From assembly GCA_029876055.1 (NCBI GenBank), contig CM056878.1, positions 3,658,001 to 3,722,000 on the forward strand: 64,000 bases of DNA, in the 5' to 3' direction. This document shows positions 1 to 10,734 of this stretch, piece after piece (the first letter of the stretch is position 1; each line of letters starts with the position of its first letter). A program made the translations under genes and the position numbers. The DNA comes from Madurella fahalii (lineage: Eukaryota > Ascomycota > Sordariomycetes > Sordariales). Below the pieces are notes generated by a model. The model ran no database searches. It worked only from the letters and a program-made list of their open reading frames with translations, and had not been told where the DNA came from.

Positions 1-667
1 CCTGTGGTGGGGGTTACGCCGCCGGGGCGCCTCGCAGCACCGCTCGGGGCCCGGGCAGTCGGTCCAGAGCCGGGAGGCAGCGCGCCGCCTTTCCGTCTGC
101 CGACCGCGTCATAGTCGCCGCCGGGGTAATACTGGTCCCAAAACTTCTTTGTCCACTGGAGAAACTCCAGGTTATCCTGCATCTTGCATTTGACAAGCTG
201 CTCGACTGGGATAGACCGGTCGATCTGATGCTTCGTGAAGGTGTCTGCGGCAGCCTGTCGTGAGCTCTACGCGTCCAGATCAACGGCGCAGCGGGGGTCT
301 CGGCGAACTCACTCTGGAGGACCTTGAAGTTCTGGATGTAAGCGTATTCGCTATTGACGTTGAACTTGACGCGGGACATTGGCACGTCGAGGAAAATGCT
401 GTCGTAGACCTGGCAGAGAGCGGCACTATCGCGAATCCCCTTGTCAGCTCCGGGTGCACACAGCGGGGGAGGGGCAGGACCTACCCAGTTCCACACTGCT
501 CAACCTTGGTGATGTTGAGCTGCAGCAGGCTGTTGAGCCATTGCACGAGTTCTTGCCTACGGAACGAGCCTCTGTCAGTCGGCATTCTTGGGGTCTTGGG
601 GCTCGCGAGGGCGAACGGCAACGCAAGAAGAGGCAGGGGCGGGCAGAACGGACCGAGATTCGCCCAT
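1..667 (-). CDS. EB1: EB1-family microtubule plus-end binding protein (5' part, runs off the left edge)
   Basis: End-binding protein that tracks growing microtubule plus ends and recruits spindle and polarity factors (Bim1/Mal3 family). Four exons join in frame: 667-654, 556-485, 425-313 and 244-1. The join gives an N-terminus MGESRQELVQWLNSLL and then a full calponin-homology domain, with the family hallmarks NITKVEQCGTGAALCQ, SRVKFN, EYAYIQNFKVLQNTF and FLQWTKKFWDQ. The splice sites are GTCCGT..TAG, GTAGGT..TAG and GTGAGT..CAG. The first coding exon is only 14 nt, and the start is fixed by the conserved MGESR, which appears only after splicing. The linker and the C-terminal EBH coiled coil lie beyond position 1. 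Family assignment is very secure from sequence conservation; the remainder cannot be seen. Confidence 0.93.
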
Positions 668-2259
668 CTTGACCGGATATTGTGCAGAATCACTGGAACA
701 AGGGAGTTGCAATGGCGAGCTTGACGGCGAGAAGTCGCAATCAAACGGGGGGATTGAGCGGGATAAAAGCGCGTTTGCAAAGAACAAGACGGCAGGCAGC
801 GATGAATGTGTGGACCAAAACGGAAGCGACTTTCTTCCTCTGGCCGTTGATGATCATCGAAATCAAAACCCGAAAATCGGGCGTCGGCCAATTAACCATG
901 GTGGGGGTGTCTTGGTGATGCTTACACGGTTTGATTGGCCTGTGCACTCCCTACCCGCCGAACCACGTGACTCACAGCTGGCAAGACCCTGACCCTTTTC
1001 CTTTCAATATGGAGTCTTGAGTCCTGCGTGAGGTAAGTGACAGTATTTAGATCCTAAAAGAACCCAAAAGAATGCATTCATGACTAATGTCGACACTCAG
1101 AAGTTCCATTAGGTCCGATTGATGTAGCAGCATAACAGGGTTAGGGTTGAGGCACCGGTTCTCCGCATTGCGGATAACGCTGCATAGAAAAAGGGATAAA
1201 GTACCTGAAAATGAGAGCGTGGGGGCTCGGAGCCGACGGCACGGGTCTGCCCGGCGACGAGGTGATAGAAATTCGGAGGATTACAAGAACCATTTTCGTA
1301 GAGAGAAACTGAGCGTTAATTATTTTTTCTTTATTTTTGATGATTACTACGACAAAGAAGGAAGAAAGGAGAAAGGAAAGGAATATAAATAGTCGGCGAC
1401 GGATGACAAGCGATATACCAAGTATCCTTGGTCCCAGTACAGACAGATGTCTGCAACATGATTAGCTCCGCAAATCAGTGAGGTGTCCATCACGCATTTA
1501 AAAATGGGATTGGGAGCTGGAGGTGACCAGACTGTCTAGGCGTTGCTGGATCAACCTCGTATCTCAAACAATACCGACGATCGTCGATGGGTTTCAAGAG
1601 TCCGCGCTTCAGCCAGCGATGAGTCCGCTGTCAAAATGTCATATCCAAGCCCTGCCACACAACTGAAACATGCGTGATGCGGTGTATAGATGTCCGATAC
1701 CGCTAAAGTTCTGCCCAGTCAATATACAGTTGGCATTTCCGCTGATGTTGTAAATGACACGACTTATTATATGAGTGTCGCTCAGAGCGCAAGATGTTTA
1801 CAAAGAGAATATATGCGGTCTAGTTAGCCATAAATGAGAATGTACAAGTAGCTGGAAGCATTTTTGCCACCTGCAACCGTACCACAACATACCACATAAT
1901 TGGGGTGCTTTTCTGTGATACAAATCGTGCATATTGACAAGTAGGTATGTTGAGTACTTCCCAGTCCTTATTTAAGGCCGCTTTGCGCACTTCACCTGTG
2001 CGATTCTAATTTCTCTTTATCCACAATAATACGCATCTCTGTGTAGAATATCTGATGATAGTTTCGGAACCTCACCGAAACGCTTCTTATCTGGTACAAA
2101 TGTAGCGGCTCACCGTAACTTCCCTCGTAGATCTGTCACTAATCTCCCGAGATTCACAACTGTCAAGTATAGGAGCGAGGAGCGCGGAGCGCTCTCAAAT
2201 CTTTCCCCGACCGGCAACCCCCCAAGTTTCATCCAAACATAAGATCGCGGGAAGCCCGA
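668..2259. other. intergenic, EB1 upstream region
   Basis: No reading frame here has family-like sequence or a usable splice pattern. The stretch 1300-1950 is AT-rich. The left part must hold the EB1 promoter and 5' UTR, but no clear TATA box was found. Confidence 0.5.
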
Positions 2260-3060
2260 GCAAAATCTGGGTTACGGTGCTCCTCAACAGGGACTACTTG
2301 GCCGGGGCCCTTGTGCTCAACCACACGCTGCACCTCATATTCGCACCCACCGAGTTACAGCGCGTCGTCCTGCTTGACAGCGACCAACTCGTCCTCAAAA
2401 ACATCGACGACCTCATGAACCTCCCCCTGGAAGGGGGATTTATTGCCGCCTCCCACAACTGTACCTGCAATCCGCGCGGGTTCAAGCGCATTTCTAACGA
2501 TTGGTAAGTTCCTTGTTCGTCACTGCCATCTTAAAAAATAAGGGGATTCGAAACGGGAACGATGGAAAGAGGAGGAAGAGAAGAGACCAAAAGAAAGAAA
2601 GAAGAAGAAAAAAAAAAGAAGAAGACTGACTCCACCCGCAAAACAGGACCCCCCAAACGTGTGCCTACACCTCTTCGACCACCACCTCGCCGTACCTCCC
2701 GCCGGCGCCGTCCGCCTCAAGCCCGCCCACCCACCGCCTCCTGAACTCGGACACCCTCGTCCTCCGCCCGTCGCTCGCCGAGCACGCCACTCTCCTCTCC
2801 ACCCTCGCCACGCACCCCTCCGTCCCGGACGCCGCGGCCGCCGACGAGCCTGGTGTACCACCGGCGGTGGGTGCGGCTGCCGTACGCGGACAACGCGCTC
2901 AAGACGATGCGGTCGTGCTACGCGCAGCTGTGGCAAGACGCGGACGTCCGGGCGGTGCATTACATCTACGAGAAGCCGTGGAGGACGAGGCAGGTCGGGC
3001 ACGATCTGGTCAGCGAGACGCACGGTTGGCGGTGGAGGGAGTGGGGGGAGGTCTTGGGGG
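2260..3060 (+). pseudogene. decayed family-8 glycosyltransferase (glycogenin-like fold)
   Basis: Pieces of one GT8 protein lie in order but in different frames. First, near 2264-2507, comes KIWVTVLLNRDYLAGALVLN running into VVLLDSDQLVLKNIDDLM, where DSD is the metal-binding DxD motif, and then AASHNCTCNP. Next, near 2740, comes RLLNSDTLVLRPSLAEH. In a further frame, about 2853-3060, come WVRLPYADNALKTMR, VRAVHYIYEKPW and ETHGW. Intact fungal GT8 proteins have about 50 residues between the first strand and the DSD block; here they are missing, as is the usual PDQ segment before the RW motif. A GTAAGT site at 2504 may be a leftover donor. At least two frame changes and these deletions make an active enzyme unlikely. 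A very intron-rich divergent gene is a weaker alternative. Confidence 0.72.
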
Positions 3061-3130
3061 ATTGGGTGCGTGCCGCCGCCGCCGCCGCCACCGCCGCGCG
3101 CCGGCGGAAAAGGGGGCGGGAGACGAGGAG

Positions 3131-3234
3131 GTTGTGGGAAGAGGTTGTGGGAAGAGGTTGTGGGAAGAGGTTGTGGGAAGAGGTTGTGGGAAGAGGTTGT
3201 GGGAAGAGGTTGTGGGAAGAGGTTGTGGAGAGTG
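3131..3234 (+). repeat. 13-bp minisatellite, 8 copies
   Basis: Unit gttgtgggaagag, in perfect register at 3131, 3144, 3157, 3170, 3183, 3196 and 3209, with a diverged copy at 3222. It sits just past the GT8 relic. Because 13 is not a multiple of 3 and the unit has no stop, every plus frame stays open and reads the same repeating 13-residue peptide. Confidence 0.95.
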
Positions 3235-3488
3235 TTGTCGTGAAGAAGGAGAAATGGGAGGATGCGAATGGGTGAGGTGGATGTATGATGTATCGATTCG
3301 GTGTGGGAAGATGGAGGCGCGGAGAAGGTGCTTTGTCCAAGGCTGGGTGGCACCCCCGCGGCGGGGAATCTACCTACGTGGGTGCGAAGATGCGTTGGCT
3401 GGGATGGAGTCGTGGAAATAGAGAACTAAACCCAGCAAGAGTCTGTGATGGCTTTTATACGCTAACCCGAAGGGATCACCGGATGGTA

Positions 3489-4037
3489 TCATGTTGTTTC
3501 CTTGCTGTGATATGCCTGAGCCTGGGACGCCTTGTCCGCAAAGCCCGCAGCACTGCACCTCCGCCAGGCCAATTTGAACATGAGGATGTTCTCGACGGCA
3601 TCAGAGCCGTCGATGGCCTTCTTCGAGAGCCTCTCCCGGAACTTAGGTAGAAGATGGCCGCTTGCATTATACCTGCTCGTCGGGTGCTCCTTGCTGAACC
3701 TGGAAGTTCCTTGGTCGTTGTAGGCGGAATAGGCGGAACTCCGACATGGGGACCGCTTTCCATTGCCGTTCCAACCTCTCCGCTCCAGTACCGCTCCATA
3801 ATCCCCTGTACGTACCACGTACAGCATATTTGATGAGGGATCATAGACGGACAACAATGTGCATGACCCTACCTCGACAAGCGCTTCTGTTAATGACAAG
3901 GACAATGGGAACGGAATGAGAGGACAATAAAGAAGACAATGGAAAACACAAAGTTGATGCCAGTAGAAAGGGTGTGAAGGTGGGACAGTCCGTCGAAATG
4001 CACCTCTCATTCGCTGTGTTCTGCCAGCTTCGTTCAA
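3489..4037 (-). pseudogene. PP2C-type phosphatase fragment (relic)
   Basis: The minus strand carries GSCTLLSVYDPSSNMLYVV followed by RTGDYGAVLERR and, further on, SKEHP. This resembles the block in mitochondrial PP2C phosphatases (Ptc5/pyruvate dehydrogenase phosphatase type) that reads GSCALL..YD...L..A.TGDSRAVLGRR and continues with a conserved EHP. The essential GDSR is changed to GDYG. The upstream metal-binding DGH block and the downstream DG/DN blocks are absent, and the flanking residues do not look conserved. I read it as an old partial copy or relic. The assignment rests on one block only. Confidence 0.4.
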
Positions 4038-4251
4038 CCCGATTCCTTATGTACAGTAATTAAGGTACCTCTAACAGTACCTACCCTAGAAAGGCGATCC
4101 TCATCGCTCCCCTCATGCGATAGATACGATGGTTTTCCAACATACATGATCAACATCATCAAGCACAAGCCCCAAGCTCAAGGCTCACGCCGCCTCTATC
4201 CCTCTTCCGTCCTCCGTGATAGTGGTCCTGTCGAACTGCGGAACACCAAAT

Positions 4252-4590
4252 TCATTCCAGGATGTGGTCCCATCTCCCTATCTCATGTAAGGATTCTGGA
4301 ACATCGTTCCACTTCCCTTTCTTGTAGACAGAGGCAGGGGGCGGAGCCTTCCTTTTCTTGTCGTCCTTCTTGGCCTTCTTGCGAATCGCAGCTACCCGGT
4401 CAACTGCGAACATGGTTTCTGTCGTCTCACCGGGTACAAGGTAAATAACCAGGTAACAGTCATCCATTCTCACAAGCGCATTCCCCTGGATTTTGGTCCA
4501 GTACTTATATCTGAAGGGGTTTCTTTGATACATGATGGAAAATAAAAGGCAGTCCCGAACCAACTCGCATTTACATTCTGTATGATACAC
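4252..4590 (-). CDS. hypothetical lysine-rich ORF (112 codons)
   Basis: An open frame that I do not recognise. It has a basic stretch, RKKAKKDDKKRKAPPP, near residues 70-85 and no membrane segment. It may be a chance ORF, part of a spliced gene or a relic; its AT-rich surroundings and lack of neighbouring exons count against a complete gene. Confidence 0.22.
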   Translation of the reverse strand: MYHTECKCELVRDCLLFSIMYQRNPFRYKYWTKIQGNALVRMDDCYLVIYLVPGETTETMFAVDRVAAIRKKAKKDDKKRKAPPPASVYKKGKWNDVPESLHEIGRWDHILE

Positions 4591-5298
4591 CGTTGGAATT
4601 GAGTCAGTGTCGAAACTATCTTTATGTAGGGATTGTTTGTTTGATGTTTCACACAGAAAGCGGAAGTCCAGCCATGGAGCGCAGTATTTTTACATAGGGC
4701 TTGCTGGCTGGGCATGAACGGCCACTCCTCTACTTCCCACGTTTCAATCTATACCGCGACTCTCGGTCTCACGGTTTTTAGTGTCGCCAACCTCGCCGTC
4801 ACCAAGAAATTTTATCTATAATCCGCATTTTGTCATTACGTACGAGTGCCTTAGACATCAGTGTCACATGCTCAACCAGACAAACATGACGACCCAGGGT
4901 ACATGTAGTAATGCTACCACACTGGTACTTGAATAAGTCCAAAACTGCGGTGGCGCCATTCAAATCTCTATTGCCAGCCCATGACTCAAACTGAATGCCC
5001 AGGAGTAGCAACATCATGACACAGAAAATCCCCTTCCCCTAGTCGGTGGCCCTGAGAGGATTCCGTGTTGATGTTCCGAAACAGTAGTAGACGCTCAAAG
5101 GGCAATACCCAATGTACAACTAACAATATTGCGCTGTTCTAATTGTAACAATCTCTTTGCCATCTCCAGGCAAAAGAGATAAGAGGGAGAGCGCCTAGGG
5201 ACTCAAACCCGCTTAGGTACCTCAGGTATAAAAGCTTATCAGGTTCAAGCGAACGGATTTTCTGTGTACATGACTAGTTTACCACACACCGAACACCA
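4591..5298. other. intergenic, promoter side of the 2EXR gene
   Basis: AT-rich, no supported gene. A sequence ggtataaaagc at 5225-5235 is a good TATA candidate for the gene starting at 5299. Confidence 0.45.
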
Positions 5299-6468
5299 TT
5301 GATGCACGGGGGGACAGACCTTCTGCCATCAGAGCCGACGATCCATCTTCTATCCGCGCCCAACCCATCCGTGACTACTATGGCCATCGGAACGATTTTC
5401 CACCCTTTCCCACGGCTGCCCAAGGAGATCAGAGACATAACCTGGGATTTTGCGATCCGTCCCAGTATGCCTGCAGCGCATTATTTTACCATTTTCAGAC
5501 CACATAGTTACCGGGAATGGGCCGCCATTGGGAAAGATATGGCGGTTGTAGGGGATTGGCCGTTGTGTGCGCTTGCAGCGCCTTACTGCGAAGAAAAGCG
5601 CGCCCGCTCCTGGACTTCATCAAATCCGTCAGCATACTTGATTGATGGCGGCCTGTGGACGGCGTGCAAGGAATCGCGGGAAAGAATCGCGAAGCAAATC
5701 GGCCCGTTCGAAACCGTTTTTCAATATAACGGGCAGGCCATGGTACGCGAAGAGCGCCCGGCAGCGCGGGCAACAGGAACTTTCATGCGCAACGGCGAGA
5801 AGCAAGTCTTTGCAACATATCCTAGAGTGGATCTTTTCTGCCTCCAGCCATTGAACCACGATTCTATCCTCAACTCGTGGAATGACGGCTGGAGGAGGGA
5901 CGACTGGGAGCATCTCCTCGAGAAAAAAAACGTGCCCATGTTTGACCGCTGGATTGGCCTCGAACTGGGGAATCTAGCTCTGGAGTTGGACCCTGCATGG
6001 TGGGCTGACTCGGATCTAGTTCAGCGCAAGAGCGCCTACGGGCTCCCTAAGGCCGACTTTTGGTTCGAGGAATGTGCAAGGGGCGCGGCCTTGACGCAGC
6101 CCTTCAGTAGACGAACCGTGTGGTTCATTGACAAGCGCATCCGCCGGCATCCCGATGCTCCACCTGTGAGCATAGAAGGCTTTAAGGGTGACTTGTTTTA
6201 TGGGAATGGATGCAAATATGTCCAAGTATTCCATGGCGATCCTGACTGGATTACCGACATACCGGCTTACGATGATGAAGAGATCCAGGGACTGGATAAG
6301 ACAGCATTTGGCTTTGTGGAGAAGTTGGAGTTGTGGATCGACGAATACGCGGAGGACATTGAGGAGCGGGCGAGCAGGGAACCAGGAGACATCATATCCT
6401 ACTACTATGAATCCCCGCCCTCTCACGAGATTGACTTTGGCGTCCTAGCTTGTCTCCCTGCTCCTTGA
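5299..6468 (+). CDS. 2EXR-domain protein
   Basis: Single-exon frame of 389 residues. From about residue 33 it reads FHPFPRLPKEIRDITWDFAI, the start of the 2EXR domain, a fungal domain of unknown function related in feel to F-box-type N-termini (F..LP.E.R..IW..A). The rest is soluble, rich in Trp and acidic residues, with no signal peptide or membrane helix. The family is greatly expanded in Pezizomycotina. Start choice is uncertain: an internal Met at about residue 28 (MAIGTIFHPF) lies right before the domain and is a plausible alternative. A TATA-like ggtataaaagc lies about 70 bp upstream of the first ATG. Confidence 0.82.
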   Translation: MMHGGTDLLPSEPTIHLLSAPNPSVTTMAIGTIFHPFPRLPKEIRDITWDFAIRPSMPAAHYFTIFRPHSYREWAAIGKDMAVVGDWPLCALAAPYCEEKRARSWTSSNPSAYLIDGGLWTACKESRERIAKQIGPFETVFQYNGQAMVREERPAARATGTFMRNGEKQVFATYPRVDLFCLQPLNHDSILNSWNDGWRRDDWEHLLEKKNVPMFDRWIGLELGNLALELDPAWWADSDLVQRKSAYGLPKADFWFEECARGAALTQPFSRRTVWFIDKRIRRHPDAPPVSIEGFKGDLFYGNGCKYVQVFHGDPDWITDIPAYDDEEIQGLDKTAFGFVEKLELWIDEYAEDIEERASREPGDIISYYYESPPSHEIDFGVLACLPAP

Positions 6469-8175
6469 GAGATTCGTTAGGCAATATAGGAAAAACCTGG
6501 ACAATATAGGAGACAAACGGTGGCAATACAGGAGCAGCAGGTTCGTAGAGGTAGGTTTCAAGCACACTAGTGGTACATATGGAGTGGGGCAGGATGTCTA
6601 TTGCAATACTCTGTTGGGCGGATCAGCCCAGGAGTTAGCACTTGCTTCGGCGCATGGTTGGCCAGGGATCCCTTTCGTAGACGAAACTGGCGGCTCTCTT
6701 TTTTAAGATGAAGTGGGTATATATGCATCTTGTGGAGATATTTAATTATCTAGTAGTGGTACGGTACACGGGTCCCGATCGGAAGTGGGAGTTCTTGAAG
6801 TGCAAATTGCATCCGAAATCAAGCGGGATGTAGCCCCACGTAACCTCTTAGAGTCTTTTACTATGTACAAGGGATCTTATAGGGGGTTAGCCTCCTTCCA
6901 ATGGAGGAATTAAGGGGCGCTCAACAGTCGAGCACCTGCTGCCTTTCAAGTTTACTGGCTTGAGGACCGGGGCAAACAGCTGTGTGGGTATATGTGCGAG
7001 GTGGACTCAGAGAGGTATTGATATGGAGAGGGGAAAAAGAGAAAAAAGAAATAAAGAAAGAAAGAAAGAAAAAGTGTTCCAATGAACCACCTTGTGTTGC
7101 TCCATCTGACTACAAGGGGCTTGAATTCGCTCCGTCTAAGGTAACCGCTCGGGCCGCTGCCGGGGCGGGACGGGGCTCGTTCATTCGGCCGTGCTCAAGC
7201 TCCGTTCCGACCGGCGGGTGTATTTGTTTATTAAGGTAGATCCCATATCAGGTCAGGCACTTAGGACCCAAACGCCTTTACAGACGCTGAGGCCAAAATT
7301 GAGTGAACCAATCCGGTTGTATGTATACGAGTGTAAAGTACAAGTGAACTCGGTGGTTCTCGAGGTGCGAATTTGAGGCCTACCTTAGTAATATACACAC
7401 CGTATTGTGCATGGTCTATGCAATTTCTTTCCTGGATGCCGAGCTGCAAAATCCTGGACTATTAAGCCGGGGCCCTTGCTGAGGGTTTCCCGCTAACGTA
7501 GCGACAAGGTTGGTGTTGTAGGCAACCGTGTTTTTCAGAGTCAGGGAACTCCCCGATCCCTGCCCGTCGAATCGAAACGAATTGGCCGATACCGAATGCT
7601 CATTTTCAGTCTTGGATTCGACAAACGATTCGTTGTCTGAGGGCTGTCTTTTGCTTACTATGGTTGAGACCACCGCGGCACGCCAGCACCGCCACCTGCT
7701 GGCACCGGGATTCGCGAACCATACTTTGTACGGAGAAGGCCAGCGCCCCAGCCCATGCTTCAATGACGCTCGTTGCAGGCAACGAATTTCAGTCCAATCA
7801 CAGAGCCGGCGCCGAGATCACCACCGAGTCTGCGGTTTGTGCGGCGGCGCGAGTAACCCTGGTTCCTGGGGCCCCGGCACGCCGTTCCAGAAGTCCTCAG
7901 GATCAGCCCGGACCGGGGCACTAACCAAGGTCAGCTAAGCCAAAACGACATCCAGGAAACCTCCCGGCATGGGACGGTATTTACAAATCCCGGGTTCGCG
8001 TCTACCGTCAACCAAGCGCTGGAAGCCAGCCGAATCGATGAATTTTCCTCATGTGCAACGATTAATGACGCATCGTGTCTCATTAGCTGCTTCCGGCTCG
8101 TTGCTCCCCTGGACTCAACTGGAAAGCTAAGGTATACACTAGAACCGACACAACCTCTCCGGCCGAGGACCGTGG
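6469..8175. other. intergenic, no gene seen
   Basis: Scattered short frames with no family-like sequence. There is a purine-rich stretch at about 7020-7075 (gaaa/aaga repeats). The part 7528-7938 is open on the plus strand but has no recognisable protein or splice pattern. Confidence 0.5.
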
Positions 8176-9368
8176 ATGATGGCCGACCGCGCATGCGGTC
8201 TGTTGTTATGGGCGGCCGTCTTGGGAATTGCTGCTGCGGGAAGACGACACGGCCTGCAGAGGGGTGCCGACTGGACACCAGCCCAATCGACGGGCACAAG
8301 AACACCGGTGGGGTTGACGAAGCTCCAAGTGTCGCACCGGCCGACACAGGCACCGAGTCTAGCGACACGGGCTGATTTACGCCGTCGGGATTCCGACCCC
8401 TCCATCTGCGGTTACTTCTCGGGCCTCGCTGGTACGTCTGTCACTGCCGCGATTGACTACAGGTATTCAACTGAGGTGCACGGCAGGTGCTGATACACCT
8501 TCTCATCCATAGAGCCGCTCGTCTGCGATGAAGGATTCACATGCACCAATGTTGGCAACCACCGTGACTGCTGCTATGGAGGCGAGTTCTGCACCGCAGT
8601 CGCCGCCTTTTCCACCGAATGCGTTGACTGGGACCACGAGGCCTGCTCGACGTCAAGGCCGGGAACATCATGCTGGTACGAGGATGGCCCAACGTTCCGC
8701 CGCTCTCCTCGCCGTTGAAGCTAACTCGAGATCCCGCCAGCGCCCTAGAGTATGGATATCCTTTTTGCCGAACCTATCTGTGGTCGACATCGGCAACGCC
8801 CGGCAGGTCCTTTTCGATATATGTCTGCGAAGATCGACCAATGATCGGTGTGGGCACCATGCTCGCCGAGCCTCCTACCAGCCTCATCGACCGATTCAGC
8901 ACACGGACCCGGTCCATGCACTCGTCGGCAACCACAAACTCAAATTCATCGCCCGGTTCCAGCGATACACGTGCCGGAGATGGCAGCACGCCAGCCGGGG
9001 TGGTAGTAGGCGGGGTCGTGGGTGGGTTGGCCATAATAGGAATCGTGGTGCTGGGCATATTCTTCATGTTTTTCCGCAGTCGGGGGACTGACGCAAGGAA
9101 CATTGAACCCGGCGCCCCGGCGCCGTTCACCAAGCCTGAAGAATTCTCAACGTCGGGCTCACCGCCATCGGACTTGAACTCGAGCCAAGCATACGATGAC
9201 CCAGCGAACTCCAGAATACCCGACGACCGGGACCAGCGACAGCCGCTTATGGCCGGAATAACCCAAGCCGAGGGTGAGCTTGGGAAACCGCCTCCAATGG
9301 TGCCCGCGAAAGCCCGTGTTTACACCGAGCTTCCCGCACAGATATATAAATCGGAGCTGCCAGCATGA
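8176..9368 (+). CDS. secretory single-pass membrane protein with cysteine-rich ectodomain
   Basis: Three exons, 8176-8431, 8513-8675 and 8741-9368, join in frame to 348 residues. The introns are GTACGT..TAG and GTACGA..CAG, the second with a CTAAC branch site. N-terminus MMADRACGLLLWAAVLGIAA is a signal peptide. The ectodomain has ICGYFSG, VCDEGFTCTNVG..RDCCYG, a further cysteine set ending GTSCC, and YPFCRTYLWSTSATPGRSFS. A Ser/Thr-rich stalk precedes one membrane helix (GGVVGGLAIIGIVVLGIFFM), then a Pro-rich tail of about 100 residues. This architecture is common among uncharacterised sordariomycete surface proteins with a sensor-like layout; the role is unknown. The second splice is supported because it restores the CC pair. 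Confidence 0.82.
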
Positions 9369-10734
9369 CGCTCAGTGTTTTGAGTTGGATTGTACATATG
9401 GGATATGAAGAAATGAAACCGAGGCCGCAGTTACATTCAGGTTTCTGACAGGCAAATGCTCTTTAATGGTTTGGAATGACTGGAGGGTGCTGTTTTATAA
9501 GGAAGATACCAGCGTGCTGCATCTGAGCAATGATTTTGATCAGCGGATCCATGAAGCGGGGATTCCAGGCGCCAAATGGAAATTGTGTTGAATCTTGGCC
9601 CGACTTGCTTTGAACTTCTCGGTGCTGATCGACTGAAAACTTTAAGCTTTCAGGCGCCACGAGCCGTGCACGTTATACACTGGAAGCACGCTGCCGCGCT
9701 GGACATCATGGAACCGGGCCCCATGGGTAGTACCACGCCAGCTCGACCCTGCAAGCCAAGTCGACTCTCTCATATATCACTCTAGGTAGTACACAGTGAT
9801 GGTCACCGATATCGGCCAATTTGTTGGGGTGCTACAGATTCCACATCTAGCCGCCACAGCAGCCATCTCATTCGCAGAAGAAAGAGAATTGAAATATATA
9901 TATATGGGTTGCTTCCTGACAGGGGAGGGGTTAGGCTCTATCAGCCACATTGATTGGGTCAGACCGACTCAGATCTGGCAGATAACCTGCCTCCGGTTTC
10001 TCGGCCCAAAACTAAGGTAATTACTTGGTGATTGAAGATCAAGCCTGTCCAAATCACCGTCCGAATACATAAAGCCACCTACAAAGTCGACAGTTTTTGG
10101 CCTCGACATTTGTTTAGTATTCGAATCTTGGAAGCGGGAAACAAGGGCGGAAGAAGGCGAGGAGGGCTTTCTTGACGGTAGAATAAGAAATAAAAGATTG
10201 CTGAAACGTACAGGGCGGGGAAAAAAATATAGTCTGAAGAACAGAAGAAGGTTAGATTTCGCAGTTGTGGCTCTGCCGAGTGTCACCCACCTATTTGAGG
10301 CGATCAGCGGGGAGCACGAAGGCTCGACATCATCAATACCCACTTTCTGATCCAAGGTTTGCCAAACGACTGAGGTAGACTCGTGTCATGCTCTCGCAGC
10401 TCTCGCAGCTCTCGCAGCTCTCACTTTTGGCGGGATCTCCTCATCGGGAGCCATTCTTTGTCTGGGGAACATCCGGGGTTAGGGCTCTAAGTGGTCAACA
10501 ATGCCGCTAATGAATTAATTCCGCGGCCCCACAGCCAATTTGAATTCCGGAGGACGTTGGCATCAAAACGAGGGCATCAAAATTCCTCTCGCCGATCGCC
10601 GATCGCCAGTCGCATGAATGGATGGGTATGGGATAGGTACTCCTTTCTTAATTCGCAGGCCCGATGCCTCGACATACTAGTGTGCACTATACCACGATTC
10701 TGCGCTGACAGCTGGGTTACGCAACGAATCAACA
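9369..10734. other. intergenic
   Basis: No gene supported. It contains a short TATATATA run at 9896-9904 and the 9-bp tandem repeat at 10391-10424. The right side is the likely promoter of the gene at 10735. Confidence 0.5.
10391..10424 (+). repeat. 9-bp tandem repeat, about 3.7 copies
   Basis: Unit ctctcgcag at 10391, 10400 and 10409, then a partial copy ctctcac. It lies about 310 bp upstream of the next start codon. Confidence 0.9.

Noticed and set aside
1136..1148. cagggttagggttg, telomere-like
   Set aside because: Only two imperfect units; no array.
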